DNA of 27,040 nt from a virus (IMGVR_UViG_3300030118_002835:4087-31126), one strand, 5' to 3'; shown: positions 8,676-16,736, numbered from the stretch's first letter. Made by a program: numbers and translations. The notes: generated by a model not told the origin, from the sequence alone.

Positions 8676-8978
8676 ATGGAGGATATAACCAATAAAAAGG
8701 TTGCAATAGACGTTGATGGTGACGGTAAATCAGATTTACGTATAGATATTAAATTTATAGGTCTATTGGTTGGCGGCATAATATCACTTACAATGACTTA
8801 TTCACAGCTTACTTCTGAAATTGAGATAGCTAAAACTCTTCCAGAGTATAAAATTGAACAAGATGATACCAAAGTTATCAATCAAAAAATTGATTATTTG
8901 ATTCGAGAACTTGAGAAATATGAAGAGCAAACCAACAGAAGATTAAATAATTTAGAAGATAAAGTATATAAGAAATGA
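8676..8978 (+). CDS. Small membrane protein with C-terminal coiled coil
   Basis: From the ATG at 8676 (preferred over an in-frame TTG at 8652 that overlaps the previous gene) this encodes 100 residues. An N-terminal acidic segment (VAIDVDGDGKSDLRIDIKF) resembles a calcium-binding DxDxDG loop. It precedes one membrane segment (IGLLVGGIISLTMTYS) and a long charged coiled-coil-like tail. Similar one-membrane proteins occur near holins in marine phages. The DUF5675-like gene, this protein and the downstream holin may form a lysis cassette. Its stop overlaps the next start as ATGA. Confidence 0.7.
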   Translation: MEDITNKKVAIDVDGDGKSDLRIDIKFIGLLVGGIISLTMTYSQLTSEIEIAKTLPEYKIEQDDTKVINQKIDYLIRELEKYEEQTNRRLNNLEDKVYKK

Positions 8979-9166
8979 AATTATTAAGCGATATAAGTTT
9001 ATCAGAAAAAGATGTAAATGAGCAGTTAAAAACCACACAAACATTATCTAAAATAAATACACTTATGGATGTTGCAGATGGTTTAAAGGAGTGGGAAGGC
9101 GTACAACGTATAGAAATTTTCTTAAGAATTGAACATAAATTAATGGATTTAATAGATGAATTATAA
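8975..9166 (+). CDS. Small hypothetical protein
   Basis: This encodes 63 residues, acidic and predicted helical (SEKDVNEQLKTTQTLSKINT, RIEHKLMDLIDEL), with no membrane segment or recognisable motif. It is coupled to both neighbours: ATGA overlap at its start and TAATG at its end. The function is unknown. Its place inside the membrane-protein/holin cluster suggests a soluble partner in lysis or an assembly accessory. Confidence 0.6.
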   Translation: MKLLSDISLSEKDVNEQLKTTQTLSKINTLMDVADGLKEWEGVQRIEIFLRIEHKLMDLIDEL

Positions 9167-9279
9167 TGAGAATAAACTTAGAGAACGTAGATTTTGCTGT
9201 AGTAGCTGTGACACTTGCTGGTGCCTTGCTAGTTGGTGGTCTAATAATTTATGTTTGGCTAACAGATAAAGATAGATGA
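9166..9279 (+). CDS. 37-residue single-pass membrane protein
   Basis: This short ORF reads MRINLENVDFAVVAVTLAGA and continues through a hydrophobic helix to IIYVWLTDKDR. It has an acidic N-terminus, one membrane segment (about residues 10-31) and a short charged C-terminus. Its ATG shares a base with the previous stop (TAATG) and its TGA overlaps the holin start (ATGA), so it fits the translational chain exactly. It may be a second holin or holin modulator, which is inference from position and topology. Confidence 0.6.
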   Translation: MRINLENVDFAVVAVTLAGALLVGGLIIYVWLTDKDR

Positions 9280-9662
9280 ATAAGATATTTCAAAAAATCT
9301 TTGGCGAAACTGCCACAGGTATTGCTAATATTGTTGACCGCTTTGTGCAGACCAAAGAAGAAAAACATCAAGCAAATAAAGAGATACAGCAATTATTTCA
9401 ATCTTTTGAGATTGAGATGCAAAAGAATACCACAGAGAGGTGGAAGTATGACAGCACTTCTGATAGTTGGCTTTCTAAAAACATAAGGCCCTTGGTTTTA
9501 TTGATTTTAGTTATCAGTACAATCTTACTCGTTTTTATAGATGCAGGTAAAATATCTTTCGAGGTCAAAGAAAGTTGGGTTGACTTATTACAAATTGTTT
9601 TGATAACTGTAATCGGTGCATATTTTGGTTCTCGTGGTCTAGAAAAGTATTCTAAGAAGTAA
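9276..9662 (+). CDS. Holin of the 3TMs type
   Basis: This 128-residue protein has an N-terminal charged helix (residues about 1-55), then the SWLSKNIRPLVLLILVISTI membrane segment, a short exposed loop, a second segment (WVDLLQIVLITVIGAYFG), and the ending SRGLEKYSKK. The W-x(3)-NIRP entry and the YFGSRGLEKY exit are characteristic of the 3TM holin family described for gene-transfer-agent and phage release. It would form lesions in the inner membrane that time lysis. It overlaps the previous ORF by 4 bp and the next by 1 bp. Confidence 0.8.
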   Translation: MNKIFQKIFGETATGIANIVDRFVQTKEEKHQANKEIQQLFQSFEIEMQKNTTERWKYDSTSDSWLSKNIRPLVLLILVISTILLVFIDAGKISFEVKESWVDLLQIVLITVIGAYFGSRGLEKYSKK

Positions 9663-9802
9663 TGGCCAAAAGGTTTTTTCCAAAAGCATACGAAGCAAAA
9701 CCAAAGAAAAAAAGAAGAGGCATACATTCTAAAAATAAAAATACTAACAACAAAAAAGGAAAATATTATAGTGGCTCAAAATACAGAGGACAAGGGAGGT
9801 AA
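9662..9802 (+). CDS. 46-residue basic peptide
   Basis: This short ORF starts in a TAATG overlap with the holin stop and encodes a very basic peptide: MAKRFFPKAYEAKPKKKRRG, then IHSKNKNTNNKK and YYSGSKYRGQGR. The RRGIHSKNKN...KYRGQGR pattern resembles small basic proteins I have seen in other phages, but I cannot assign a function. The charge suggests nucleic-acid binding. Its last 32 bases overlap the GTG-started HNH gene in another frame. Confidence 0.6.
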   Translation: MAKRFFPKAYEAKPKKKRRGIHSKNKNTNNKKGKYYSGSKYRGQGR

Positions 9803-10196
9803 AATTTGTGCAACATGTAAAAAGGTAAAACCCTTGAATAGATATTATAAAAGGGCCAACAAAAAACCAGAGATTCATTGTAGAGATTGTAGAAATAAAA
9901 AAAGAGAAAAAAATCACAGGCATTGGAAACAAGAATTTATTTATAAACTTTCTACGTATATAGATATTAAATGTGTAAGATGTGGTTATGATAAAAATTT
10001 TAGTGCATTAGACTTTCATCATACTAAGAGAAAAAAATTTGCTATTGCAAGGGCAATTAGAAATTTGTCAGAAAAAAGTTTTTACGATGGTAAAGTTGAT
10101 GCTATACTCACAGAGATAATGGCAAAGTGTGAGGTCCTGTGTGCCAACTGTCACAGAGAGCATCATAACAAGCATATAATGAAAATGAAAAAATAG
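9771..10196 (+). CDS. HNH endonuclease with N-terminal zinc ribbon
   Basis: This 141-residue protein begins with a zinc-ribbon-like part (C13-x2-C16 and C37-x2-C40) and a basic linker. The HNH module follows: C68-x2-C71 (CVRCGY), the LDFHH motif (H83/H84), and C124-x2-C127 in LCANCHREHH, which supplies the N and H of the motif. The GTG start overlaps the previous small ORF and I see no better start. Proteins like this are often free-standing homing endonucleases, and some phages use HNH proteins in packaging. Its position far from terminase, between holin and fiber, favours a mobile, selfish origin. Confidence 0.85.
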   Translation: MAQNTEDKGGKICATCKKVKPLNRYYKRANKKPEIHCRDCRNKKREKNHRHWKQEFIYKLSTYIDIKCVRCGYDKNFSALDFHHTKRKKFAIARAIRNLSEKSFYDGKVDAILTEIMAKCEVLCANCHREHHNKHIMKMKK

Positions 10197-10204
10197 TATA
10201 TTTG
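10197..10204 (+). promoter_or_regulatory. TAnnTTTG promoter -7 element before tail fiber
   Basis: TATATTTG is an exact consensus match, starting at the base after the HNH stop codon and lying 16 bp before the fiber start. No TTG is seen at the -33 spacing. Confidence 0.55.
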
Positions 10205-10220
10205 TAAATAAAATAATCTT

Positions 10221-13200
10221 ATGGGTACATCACTTACTGGTAATACTATAGCATCCTCTTATTTAGGGCTTTTAAAAAGCACAGATTCATTAGCGATAGG
10301 TGGAACAAAAAAAATAATAACAGATGGTGCAGGTAATGACTTACCGTTTGGTATTTCGACATCTTCCTTAACGTTCAATGCAGGTGCGGTTGATGTACCT
10401 ACATTATCTATTGGAACTATAAATGAGGGTTTTTATCAACCCACAGATGAAACTTTAGGTGTCACTATTAATGGTTCAGAAGTAGCTAGATTTAATTCTA
10501 CTGGTTTAGGTATAGGCGTATCACCTGCAAGTGGTTTTAAATTAACAACCTCAGACCAATCGTGGATAAAAGGAGGTTTATTAGTTGGTGGAACGAATGG
10601 TGTTAGAACAAGTGGTTCAACATTAGTTATTGATGGGGGTGGGAGTAGTTCTGTAAATCTTAGATTTATATTAAACTCAACTGGTTACGCAACATCTGAT
10701 GGTGGACAAATTATTTTTAGTGATACTGGTATGTTGTCATTAAGGAGTATGGAATCAAGTGGTAGTAATTATGGTATAAATTTACAACAAAAAGGTGGAA
10801 GTACCATTCTTTTTGCAGAAGCAACAAATAAAAATGTAGGTATTAATACATTAACCCCATCATCAAAATTAACAATATCAGGTGGAGATATTCTTCTTGA
10901 TAATTCTAATAAGCTTTTATGGGGCAATACAAGTGATGTTTATATTGCAGGAACTACATCTGCTGATAATATACAATTAGGAGTTGGTGGTTCAACACAA
11001 TTTACTTTTGCACAAACTACAGGTGTAAGACTACATCAATACGGTAGCGGTTCAATAACTGGCACAGTAACACAAAGATTAGGTGTAACATCTACGGGTC
11101 AAGTTGTCGAGATACCTATTGGTGCAGGTGCTTTAGATGGTAGTGGTACAGCAGGTAAAATAGCAAAGTTCACAGATTCAGATACTTTAGGAGATTCATT
11201 AATAAGTGAATCTGGTTCAACTATTTCAATTAATGGTACAGTAGATGCAAACAGTTTTACAGATATTATTACAGACCAAATTTTCACAGCAGGTGGTAGT
11301 TTAGATATTGACACAAGTCTGTCATCAAGAGATGTAACATTTACGCAAAGTTCAAATAATCTGATGACAATAAAAGGTAATGCCTCTGGGGTGGGCATAG
11401 GAACTACTAGCCCCGCATCTAAAGCACACGTAGCTTTTACTGCTGATTTTGATGGTTTAAGAATACAAAACTCAACTAGAGGACATAATTATTTATTAAC
11501 AACAGCAGGTACGTCAGCAGAAGTTTTTTCTATTTACGATTTAGATAATACTAATAATCTTGCTCAATTTGGTAATAGTGGTGTTTCTCTCTATACAGGT
11601 GGTACAGAAAGATTAAATATAAATTCTAGTGGGAACGCAACCTTTTCAGGTGATGTGAATATATCTGGTGGTAATCTTCAAATAGGCTCAGGTCATAATA
11701 CAGCTAGTGCAGGTAATGCAATAATTTTTGCATCTTATGGCTCTGGTACAAATATCGCAGGTGGTGAGGTTCAAATTTATGGTGGTCGTAGTACAGGTAG
11801 TGCATCAGGTGGCTCAATCAAATTTTATACTTCACCTACAGGTTCAAGTGGTTCAAGTTCTAACGCTCATATACAAGCCCTTTCAATAGATTCTTCACAA
11901 AAAGCAACTTTTGCAGGTGATATATCACTTACACAAGCTAATACACCAACAATAGAATTAAAAGACACAACTAATAATCAATTTTTATTAATAAGACATA
12001 ATAATTCTGCAAGTATTTTTGATGTTCATTCTAGTTCACATTATGAGTTTCAAATAAATAGTTCAGAGAAAATGAGGCTTGATAATAGTGGTAGGTTGGC
12101 AATAAACACGACTACCGCATCACAACCTTTAACTGTAGCAGGTAATGTTGATGTTATTAAAGATGCAGGTAATACTACATTATTTCATAGAATACATAAT
12201 CAAGGTACTGCAACAAATGATGATGCAGTTTTAACTTGGCAAACACAAGCGTCAAGACATTTCAGTATGGGTATTCATAGAGATAGTGGTGAATTAACCA
12301 TTTCAAGTAATGACGCTTCTGTAGCAGATAATGAGATGGTAACAATGGCACTTAACGGTGATATGAATTTTGCGTCAAATGGTAATGCAACCCGTAATTT
12401 TATTTTTAAAAATACCGATACAACTGGCACAAGTGTTAGAACACATTTAGAAGCTACAGCAGGGAATAGAACAACAAGATTAGAGGCAATACACTCAGAT
12501 TATAATTATGTAGTTGGTAGCAGTTCAAGATTATATTTACAAACTAATGATGCTAGTAACACACCTTTAACGTTAGATGGAAACAATGCCACCTTTGCTA
12601 ATCACGTTGTAGTTGGCTCTGGTTCATCTGCTACTGCAAACGCAGACGCAGATAATTTAGTAATTGAAGGTAGTTCAAATACAGGTTTGTCTATATTAAC
12701 ACCTGATACATCAGAGAGTAATGTAATGTTTGGAACTGATGCACTTGCTAATCAAGCTAGATTAAATTATAGTTTAAGTACAGTAATATTATCTTTAGCT
12801 ACATTAAGTGGCTCTGGTCAGATTGCACTTAAAAGTGGTAATAATAGTGAAGCAATCAGAATAGATTCATCTCAACTAGTTGGAATTGGTACGACAAGTC
12901 CATCTTCATATAATTCAGCCGCAAATCATTTAGTTATTGCAGGTACTGGCAATACTGGAATTACAATAGCTGGTGGCACATCTAATGATTCAAATATATT
13001 TTTTGCAGATGGTACAAGTGGTGCAGATGCCTATAGAGGAATAATAAGATTTCAACACAGTGATGATTCAATGTTGTTTTTTACACCAGACAGTAGTAGT
13101 TCAACAGCAGAACGTGCAAGAATTAATTCAAGTGGTAATTTGGGACTGGGAACGAGTACAATTCGTCAAAGATTGCATCAACACGTGACTGATAGTGGTT

Positions 13201-15122
13201 CTAATTATCACGCTTTTACAAACAGCACAACTGGTACTGATACGGCAGATGGTTTTGTGGTGGGTATAAATGCAGATGAATCTGCTCTAGTTTGGAATCA
13301 AGAAAACACAGAATTAATTTTTGCCACAAACAATACAGAGAGAGCAAGAATACTTGCAAACGGTGATTTTGTAATAGGTAACACCGTTGTAAATCCTGCA
13401 AGTGGTTTTTCTGACCAAAGAGGTTTTGGTTATGATAATAGTACTGGTAATGTTGAAATTGGTACAACTGGTGATGCACCACTTACATTAGGAAGAAATA
13501 AATCAGCAGATGGCTCTTTATTAATTTTAAGAAAAGAATCATCTGTTATTGGTACATTAGGAAGTAACGCAACAAGTGGTGAACCAGTCTTTGATATAAG
13601 TGCATCAAGTAGTAATGGTCATATGAGGTTTCTCACAAATGGTAGTGAAGCTGTTAGAATTGATAAAAGTCAAAATGTTGCAGTTGGTAATACGACTGCA
13701 TTTGGTACAACCTCAAATAGAACTTGTTTATCTGTGAATGGTACTACTGATGTATCATTAAATATTGGTACTGGTGGTGCTCAAAGAGCGTTTTTATATT
13801 CTAATGGTGCTTATGCTAGACTTGCAACTGCATCTTCGATACCTCTTCAACTAGGTTCTAATGATACTGCTGATGTAGTAATACTTGATAATGGAAATGT
13901 GGGAGTTGGAACGACTGCACCTTCAAGTGATGCTATCGTTAAATTCATTGAAATAGAAGATTCAACAAGTGCAGGAATTGTTCTTGATGCACCAAGACAA
14001 TATTCTATTTTTTCTAGTTCTTCTAGTACGTTATCATTCAGAGACGAAGATGCAGGTGAAACGAGACTTACGTTGGATTCTAGTGGTAATTTTGGGGTAG
14101 GAACGAATGTACCTACAATGAAATTAACTATCGCTCACGCAGACCAAGATGGTTTAAGGTTTACTTGTGCTGATGGTTTAGAAACATTTATAGATTTTGG
14201 TGATGCAAGTGATAATGATATTGGTAGAATTAGTTATGACCATGCTGATAATCATATGGCTTTTAGAACCAATAATAGTGAGAGAGCAAGAATCACATCT
14301 GACGGTAGGTCGTTTTTTAATTATTCAAACGAAACTATCTCAACTTATGGTAGTGGTGCTTATGGTGGTACAGTTGTTGTAAAAGCACCTAGTGGTTCAT
14401 CTAATGGTTTAGCAATATTAAATGAATCTATTGGTGGTACATCAGAAGTAGCGTTAAACTTTACGAATGAATTTGTAGCAAATCAATACAATTATCTTGG
14501 TCGAATCGTAGCTATACCTGAATCAAGTTGGACTGGTACTGCATCTACAAGGTCATCTGCATTATCTTTTCAAACAAATAATGCAGGTACTATTTCTGAG
14601 AAAGCAAGAATCTCAAGTGCTGGTATATTTATGGTAAATCAAACTGCGGGTAATAGTGATGCAGATGGCTTTGTTGTTTTTCCTACTGGTTCAAGCAATG
14701 GTACTATGACTAATTGCTATAATGGTGACGATGGAATTGCTTTAAGGGTAGGCAGAAACTCAGATGGTGATTCGGTTCAATTTGTGAGAGGCACTTCCTC
14801 AGTTGGAACTGTCTCAGTCACATCTAGTGCAACATCATACAATACTTCTTCAGATTATAGATTAAAAGAAGATTTAAAAGATTTTAATGCTTTAGAGATT
14901 GCATCGAAGATAAAGATGTATGACTTCAAATGGAAAGCAGATGATACTAGAAGCTACGGTGTAATGGCACACGAACTTCAAGAAGTAGTGCCACAAGCAG
15001 TTAGTGGTGATAAGGATGACCAATATATGCAACAAGTAGATTACAGTAAGTTAGTACCTATATTACTAAAGTCGATACAAGAACTTGAAGCTAGAGTTAA
15101 AGAACTAGAAAAAGAGATTTAA
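10221..15122 (+). CDS. Giant tail fiber with S74 intramolecular chaperone
   Basis: This 1633-residue protein is rich in Ser, Thr, Gly and Asn. It is probably a trimeric beta-structured fiber or spike that recognises the host surface. The body is built from imperfect repeats of a motif like SERARInSSGNlGiGTttPs; about fifteen can be seen, for example ERARINSSGNLGLGT, AIRIDSSQLVGIGTTSP and RLTLDSSGNFGVGTNVP. The last 91 residues are a Peptidase_S74/endosialidase chaperone: SSDYRLKEDL (Ser1543-Ser1544-Asp1545), MYDFKWK, YGVMAHELQEVVP, DYSKLVPILLKSIQELEARV. That domain trimerises the fiber and then cuts itself off at the SSD site. The gene lies in an unusual place, before the tail tube gene. Confidence 0.88.
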   Translation: MGTSLTGNTIASSYLGLLKSTDSLAIGGTKKIITDGAGNDLPFGISTSSLTFNAGAVDVPTLSIGTINEGFYQPTDETLGVTINGSEVARFNSTGLGIGVSPASGFKLTTSDQSWIKGGLLVGGTNGVRTSGSTLVIDGGGSSSVNLRFILNSTGYATSDGGQIIFSDTGMLSLRSMESSGSNYGINLQQKGGSTILFAEATNKNVGINTLTPSSKLTISGGDILLDNSNKLLWGNTSDVYIAGTTSADNIQLGVGGSTQFTFAQTTGVRLHQYGSGSITGTVTQRLGVTSTGQVVEIPIGAGALDGSGTAGKIAKFTDSDTLGDSLISESGSTISINGTVDANSFTDIITDQIFTAGGSLDIDTSLSSRDVTFTQSSNNLMTIKGNASGVGIGTTSPASKAHVAFTADFDGLRIQNSTRGHNYLLTTAGTSAEVFSIYDLDNTNNLAQFGNSGVSLYTGGTERLNINSSGNATFSGDVNISGGNLQIGSGHNTASAGNAIIFASYGSGTNIAGGEVQIYGGRSTGSASGGSIKFYTSPTGSSGSSSNAHIQALSIDSSQKATFAGDISLTQANTPTIELKDTTNNQFLLIRHNNSASIFDVHSSSHYEFQINSSEKMRLDNSGRLAINTTTASQPLTVAGNVDVIKDAGNTTLFHRIHNQGTATNDDAVLTWQTQASRHFSMGIHRDSGELTISSNDASVADNEMVTMALNGDMNFASNGNATRNFIFKNTDTTGTSVRTHLEATAGNRTTRLEAIHSDYNYVVGSSSRLYLQTNDASNTPLTLDGNNATFANHVVVGSGSSATANADADNLVIEGSSNTGLSILTPDTSESNVMFGTDALANQARLNYSLSTVILSLATLSGSGQIALKSGNNSEAIRIDSSQLVGIGTTSPSSYNSAANHLVIAGTGNTGITIAGGTSNDSNIFFADGTSGADAYRGIIRFQHSDDSMLFFTPDSSSSTAERARINSSGNLGLGTSTIRQRLHQHVTDSGSNYHAFTNSTTGTDTADGFVVGINADESALVWNQENTELIFATNNTERARILANGDFVIGNTVVNPASGFSDQRGFGYDNSTGNVEIGTTGDAPLTLGRNKSADGSLLILRKESSVIGTLGSNATSGEPVFDISASSSNGHMRFLTNGSEAVRIDKSQNVAVGNTTAFGTTSNRTCLSVNGTTDVSLNIGTGGAQRAFLYSNGAYARLATASSIPLQLGSNDTADVVILDNGNVGVGTTAPSSDAIVKFIEIEDSTSAGIVLDAPRQYSIFSSSSSTLSFRDEDAGETRLTLDSSGNFGVGTNVPTMKLTIAHADQDGLRFTCADGLETFIDFGDASDNDIGRISYDHADNHMAFRTNNSERARITSDGRSFFNYSNETISTYGSGAYGGTVVVKAPSGSSNGLAILNESIGGTSEVALNFTNEFVANQYNYLGRIVAIPESSWTGTASTRSSALSFQTNNAGTISEKARISSAGIFMVNQTAGNSDADGFVVFPTGSSNGTMTNCYNGDDGIALRVGRNSDGDSVQFVRGTSSVGTVSVTSSATSYNTSSDYRLKEDLKDFNALEIASKIKMYDFKWKADDTRSYGVMAHELQEVVPQAVSGDKDDQYMQQVDYSKLVPILLKSIQELEARVKELEKEI

Positions 15123-15130
15123 AAAATTAC

Positions 15131-15138
15131 TATATTTG
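15131..15138 (+). promoter_or_regulatory. TAnnTTTG promoter -7 element
   Basis: TATATTTG lies 22 bp before the ATG at 15161 and just after the fiber stop. The following TTAAAATATTAAATA resembles the sequence after the element at 16741, as if the promoter cassette were duplicated. Confidence 0.55.
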
Positions 15139-15160
15139 TTAAAATATTAAATACAAAATT

Positions 15161-15514
15161 ATGGCAAAAGCAAAAAATACTTATTCGTGGGACTGCAAGA
15201 CAGTTGACTGTTACCCATCTAAAGATGATAATACAGACGTAGTTTATAATATACATTGGCGTTACACTTGTACTTCTGACAAAGTAGATGCAGAGAGCAA
15301 TCCTTATAGTGCAACAATTATCGGAACACAAGTTATATCTACAGATGACATTACAGACTTCATACCTTTTGCTGATTTGACAAACGCAAAAGTCACAGAA
15401 TGGTGTGAATCAGCTCTAGGTGCAGAAAAAGTTGACGAGATGAAATCTAGCTTAGATGCACAGATTGCAGAGAAGATTAATCCTACATCTGTTACATTAT
15501 CAGTATCTGAATAA
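15161..15514 (+). CDS. Conserved small phage protein, unknown function
   Basis: This 117-residue protein reads like a family I have met beside tail or fiber genes of marine phages: TYSWDCKTVDCYPSKDDNTD, then VVYNIHWRYTC, a SATIIGTQVIS strand, FIPFADLTNAKVTEWCESAL, and a DAQIAEKINP motif close to the C-terminus. It has four Cys residues, which is notable in this protein set. The function is unknown. It is immediately preceded by a TAnnTTTG element and follows the giant fiber. Confidence 0.7.
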   Translation: MAKAKNTYSWDCKTVDCYPSKDDNTDVVYNIHWRYTCTSDKVDAESNPYSATIIGTQVISTDDITDFIPFADLTNAKVTEWCESALGAEKVDEMKSSLDAQIAEKINPTSVTLSVSE

Positions 15515-15537
15515 AAAAAATTATAATTTATTCTAGC

Positions 15538-15545
15538 TATCTTTG
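15538..15545 (+). promoter_or_regulatory. TAnnTTTG promoter -7 element before tail tube gene
   Basis: TATCTTTG matches the consensus and lies 28 bp before the tail tube ATG, in a 59-bp AT-rich gap. No TTG is seen at -33. Confidence 0.5.
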
Positions 15546-15573
15546 GTCATGTTTAAAATAAAATATAAATAAC

Positions 15574-15996
15574 ATGGCAACAAGTGGAGTTTTTAACGCA
15601 ACAAATTTATTGCTTAAATTATCGTCAGATGGCGGTTCTACATTTACTAATTTAGGACATACTACGAGTTCCTCAATTTCATTTACTCTTGATACACCTG
15701 AAAGTACATCAAAAGACAGCGGTGGCTATAGAGAGGTTATTGCAGGCACAAGAAGTATTGAGATTAGTTTCGATGGTCTCGTAGCTTATGATGATGGTTT
15801 TGGTGCAGAATCTATTGTTAACATATTAAATAACAGAACTAAAATACAAGCTAAATTTGGTACTGCTTCTACAGGAGACCCTGTATATACAGTTGAAGGC
15901 TTTATATCTTCAATGGAAGTAAGTAGTGAAATGGAAAGCCCTGCAAGTTATTCAGGTACTTTCATTGCTACAGGTTCAGTTACAATTACTAGCTAA
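15574..15996 (+). CDS. Major tail tube protein (TP901-1 type)
   Basis: This 140-residue protein forms the tail tube. The pattern is that of TP901-1-like major tail proteins: an N-terminal GVFNATNLLLKLSSDGGSTF strand pair, SFTLDTPESTSKDSGGYREV and then IAGTRSIEISFDGLV, and a C-terminal block (VEGFISSMEVSSEMESPASY, then SGTFIATGSVTI). The small size indicates a tube with no additional Ig-like domain. It heads the tail morphogenesis block, followed directly by the assembly chaperones and tape measure. Confidence 0.9.
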   Translation: MATSGVFNATNLLLKLSSDGGSTFTNLGHTTSSSISFTLDTPESTSKDSGGYREVIAGTRSIEISFDGLVAYDDGFGAESIVNILNNRTKIQAKFGTASTGDPVYTVEGFISSMEVSSEMESPASYSGTFIATGSVTITS

Positions 15997-15998
15997 TT

Positions 15999-16028
15999 TT
16001 GTTATTCCAATATCTTTATTTAGATTTG
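15999..16028 (+). promoter_or_regulatory. Full-consensus Bacteroidota promoter, possibly leaderless
   Basis: TTG (15999-16001), a spacer of exactly 19 bp, then TAGATTTG (16021-16028) form a complete -33/-7 pair. Only 4 bp separate the -7 element from the ATG at 16033, so transcription would begin at or next to the start codon. Confidence 0.6.
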
Positions 16029-16032
16029 GTTT

Positions 16033-16407
16033 ATGAATAAGCAAAGAGGTTATTACTCTTTAAAGATTGGGGGTAAGAACAGAACCATGCACTTTAGCAT
16101 GAATTTTTGGGCATCATTAACAGAAGTTTTAGATGTTGGATTACAAGATTTAGAAAAAGTTTTTTCAGATAAGTCACAGTTATCGTCTATAAGGGCGATT
16201 ATATACTGTGGCTTATTAGCTTATGACCAAGAGGAGGGCAATGAAATAGATTACAATATCTATAAAGTTGGTTCTTGGTTAGATGATTTAAAGCAAGATG
16301 AGTTTCAAAATGTTATGCAGGCTATGACAGAAACAAAGATATTAGGAAACGAAATCAATGCAGGTATAGAAAGGACTCAAAAAAAAACTCAACAGCAAAG
16401 CAAGTAA
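16033..16407 (+). CDS. Tail assembly chaperone, short form (gpG-like)
   Basis: This 124-residue protein is the zero-frame product. The start (MNKQRGYYSLKIGGKNRTMH, then FSMNFWASLTEVLDVGLQDL) is typical of gpG-type chaperones, which coat the tape measure while the tube polymerises. The IYCGLLAYDQEEGNEIDYNI segment supports this. Near the C-terminus it runs through nine A residues (16379-16387) and stops at 16407. It sits between the tail tube and tape measure genes, as in lambda and most siphoviruses. A -1 shift on the A tract gives the long form described separately. Confidence 0.85.
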   Translation: MNKQRGYYSLKIGGKNRTMHFSMNFWASLTEVLDVGLQDLEKVFSDKSQLSSIRAIIYCGLLAYDQEEGNEIDYNIYKVGSWLDDLKQDEFQNVMQAMTETKILGNEINAGIERTQKKTQQQSK

Positions 16408-16736
16408 GTAATTGGGATAGTGTCTTAGATTATTATCTAGGTCAAGTTGGAATCTCTCCTAAAGATTTTTGGAAATATACTTTCAAAGAATGTTACTTGG
16501 TTGCAGAGCATTATCATATAAACAACAATCTAGATTGGGAAAAATTTAGATATGTGTCTTGTATGATTTATAATTCTAACATCACAAAAAGCAATCAAGC
16601 AAAAAAACCACATCAATTATTTAAGTTACCTCAAGATAATATTACAAAAGCCTCCGGCCCAAAATCAACAAAAGAGGAGTACGAAACATTCCTTAAAAAA
16701 ATAGAAGAGAAAGAGAAAAAAAGCAAAGCTAAATAA
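16033..16736 (+). CDS. Tail assembly chaperone, long frameshifted form (gpGT-like)
   Basis: This is the predicted fusion made when ribosomes slip back one base on the A9 tract at 16379-16387. Zero-frame codons there read CAA AAA AAA ACT, giving an A AAA AAA heptamer. After the shift the frame reads NSTAKQVSNWDSVLDYYLGQ, then VGISPKDFWKYTFKECYLVA, and continues to 16736 for about 234 residues in total. The NWDSVLDYYLGQVGISPKDFW pattern is typical of gpT-like extensions. The -1 frame has no ATG before the conserved part, only a TTG at 16497 inside it, so independent translation is unlikely. A hairpin (16424-16441) lies about 37 nt downstream, farther than usual for a stimulator. Transcriptional slippage on the A tract is an alternative mechanism. 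Confidence 0.85.

Noticed and set aside
8675-8690. GGAGGA as a Shine-Dalgarno site
   Set aside because: It lies just inside the 8676 start codon region and has no suitable downstream start in another frame.
13216-13482. Antisense frame inside the fiber gene
   Set aside because: Low-complexity Gln/Leu/Tyr composition mirrors the repeated Ser/Thr/Gly codons of the fiber.
10221-15122. CRISPR-like or transposon-like repeats
   Set aside because: The repeats are degenerate, in frame and of variable spacing; they encode a repeated protein motif.
16497-16736. Independent 79-residue gene with TTG start
   Set aside because: Conserved gpT-like sequence extends upstream of 16497 to the A9 tract in the same frame, so the segment is better read as the frameshifted end of the chaperone.
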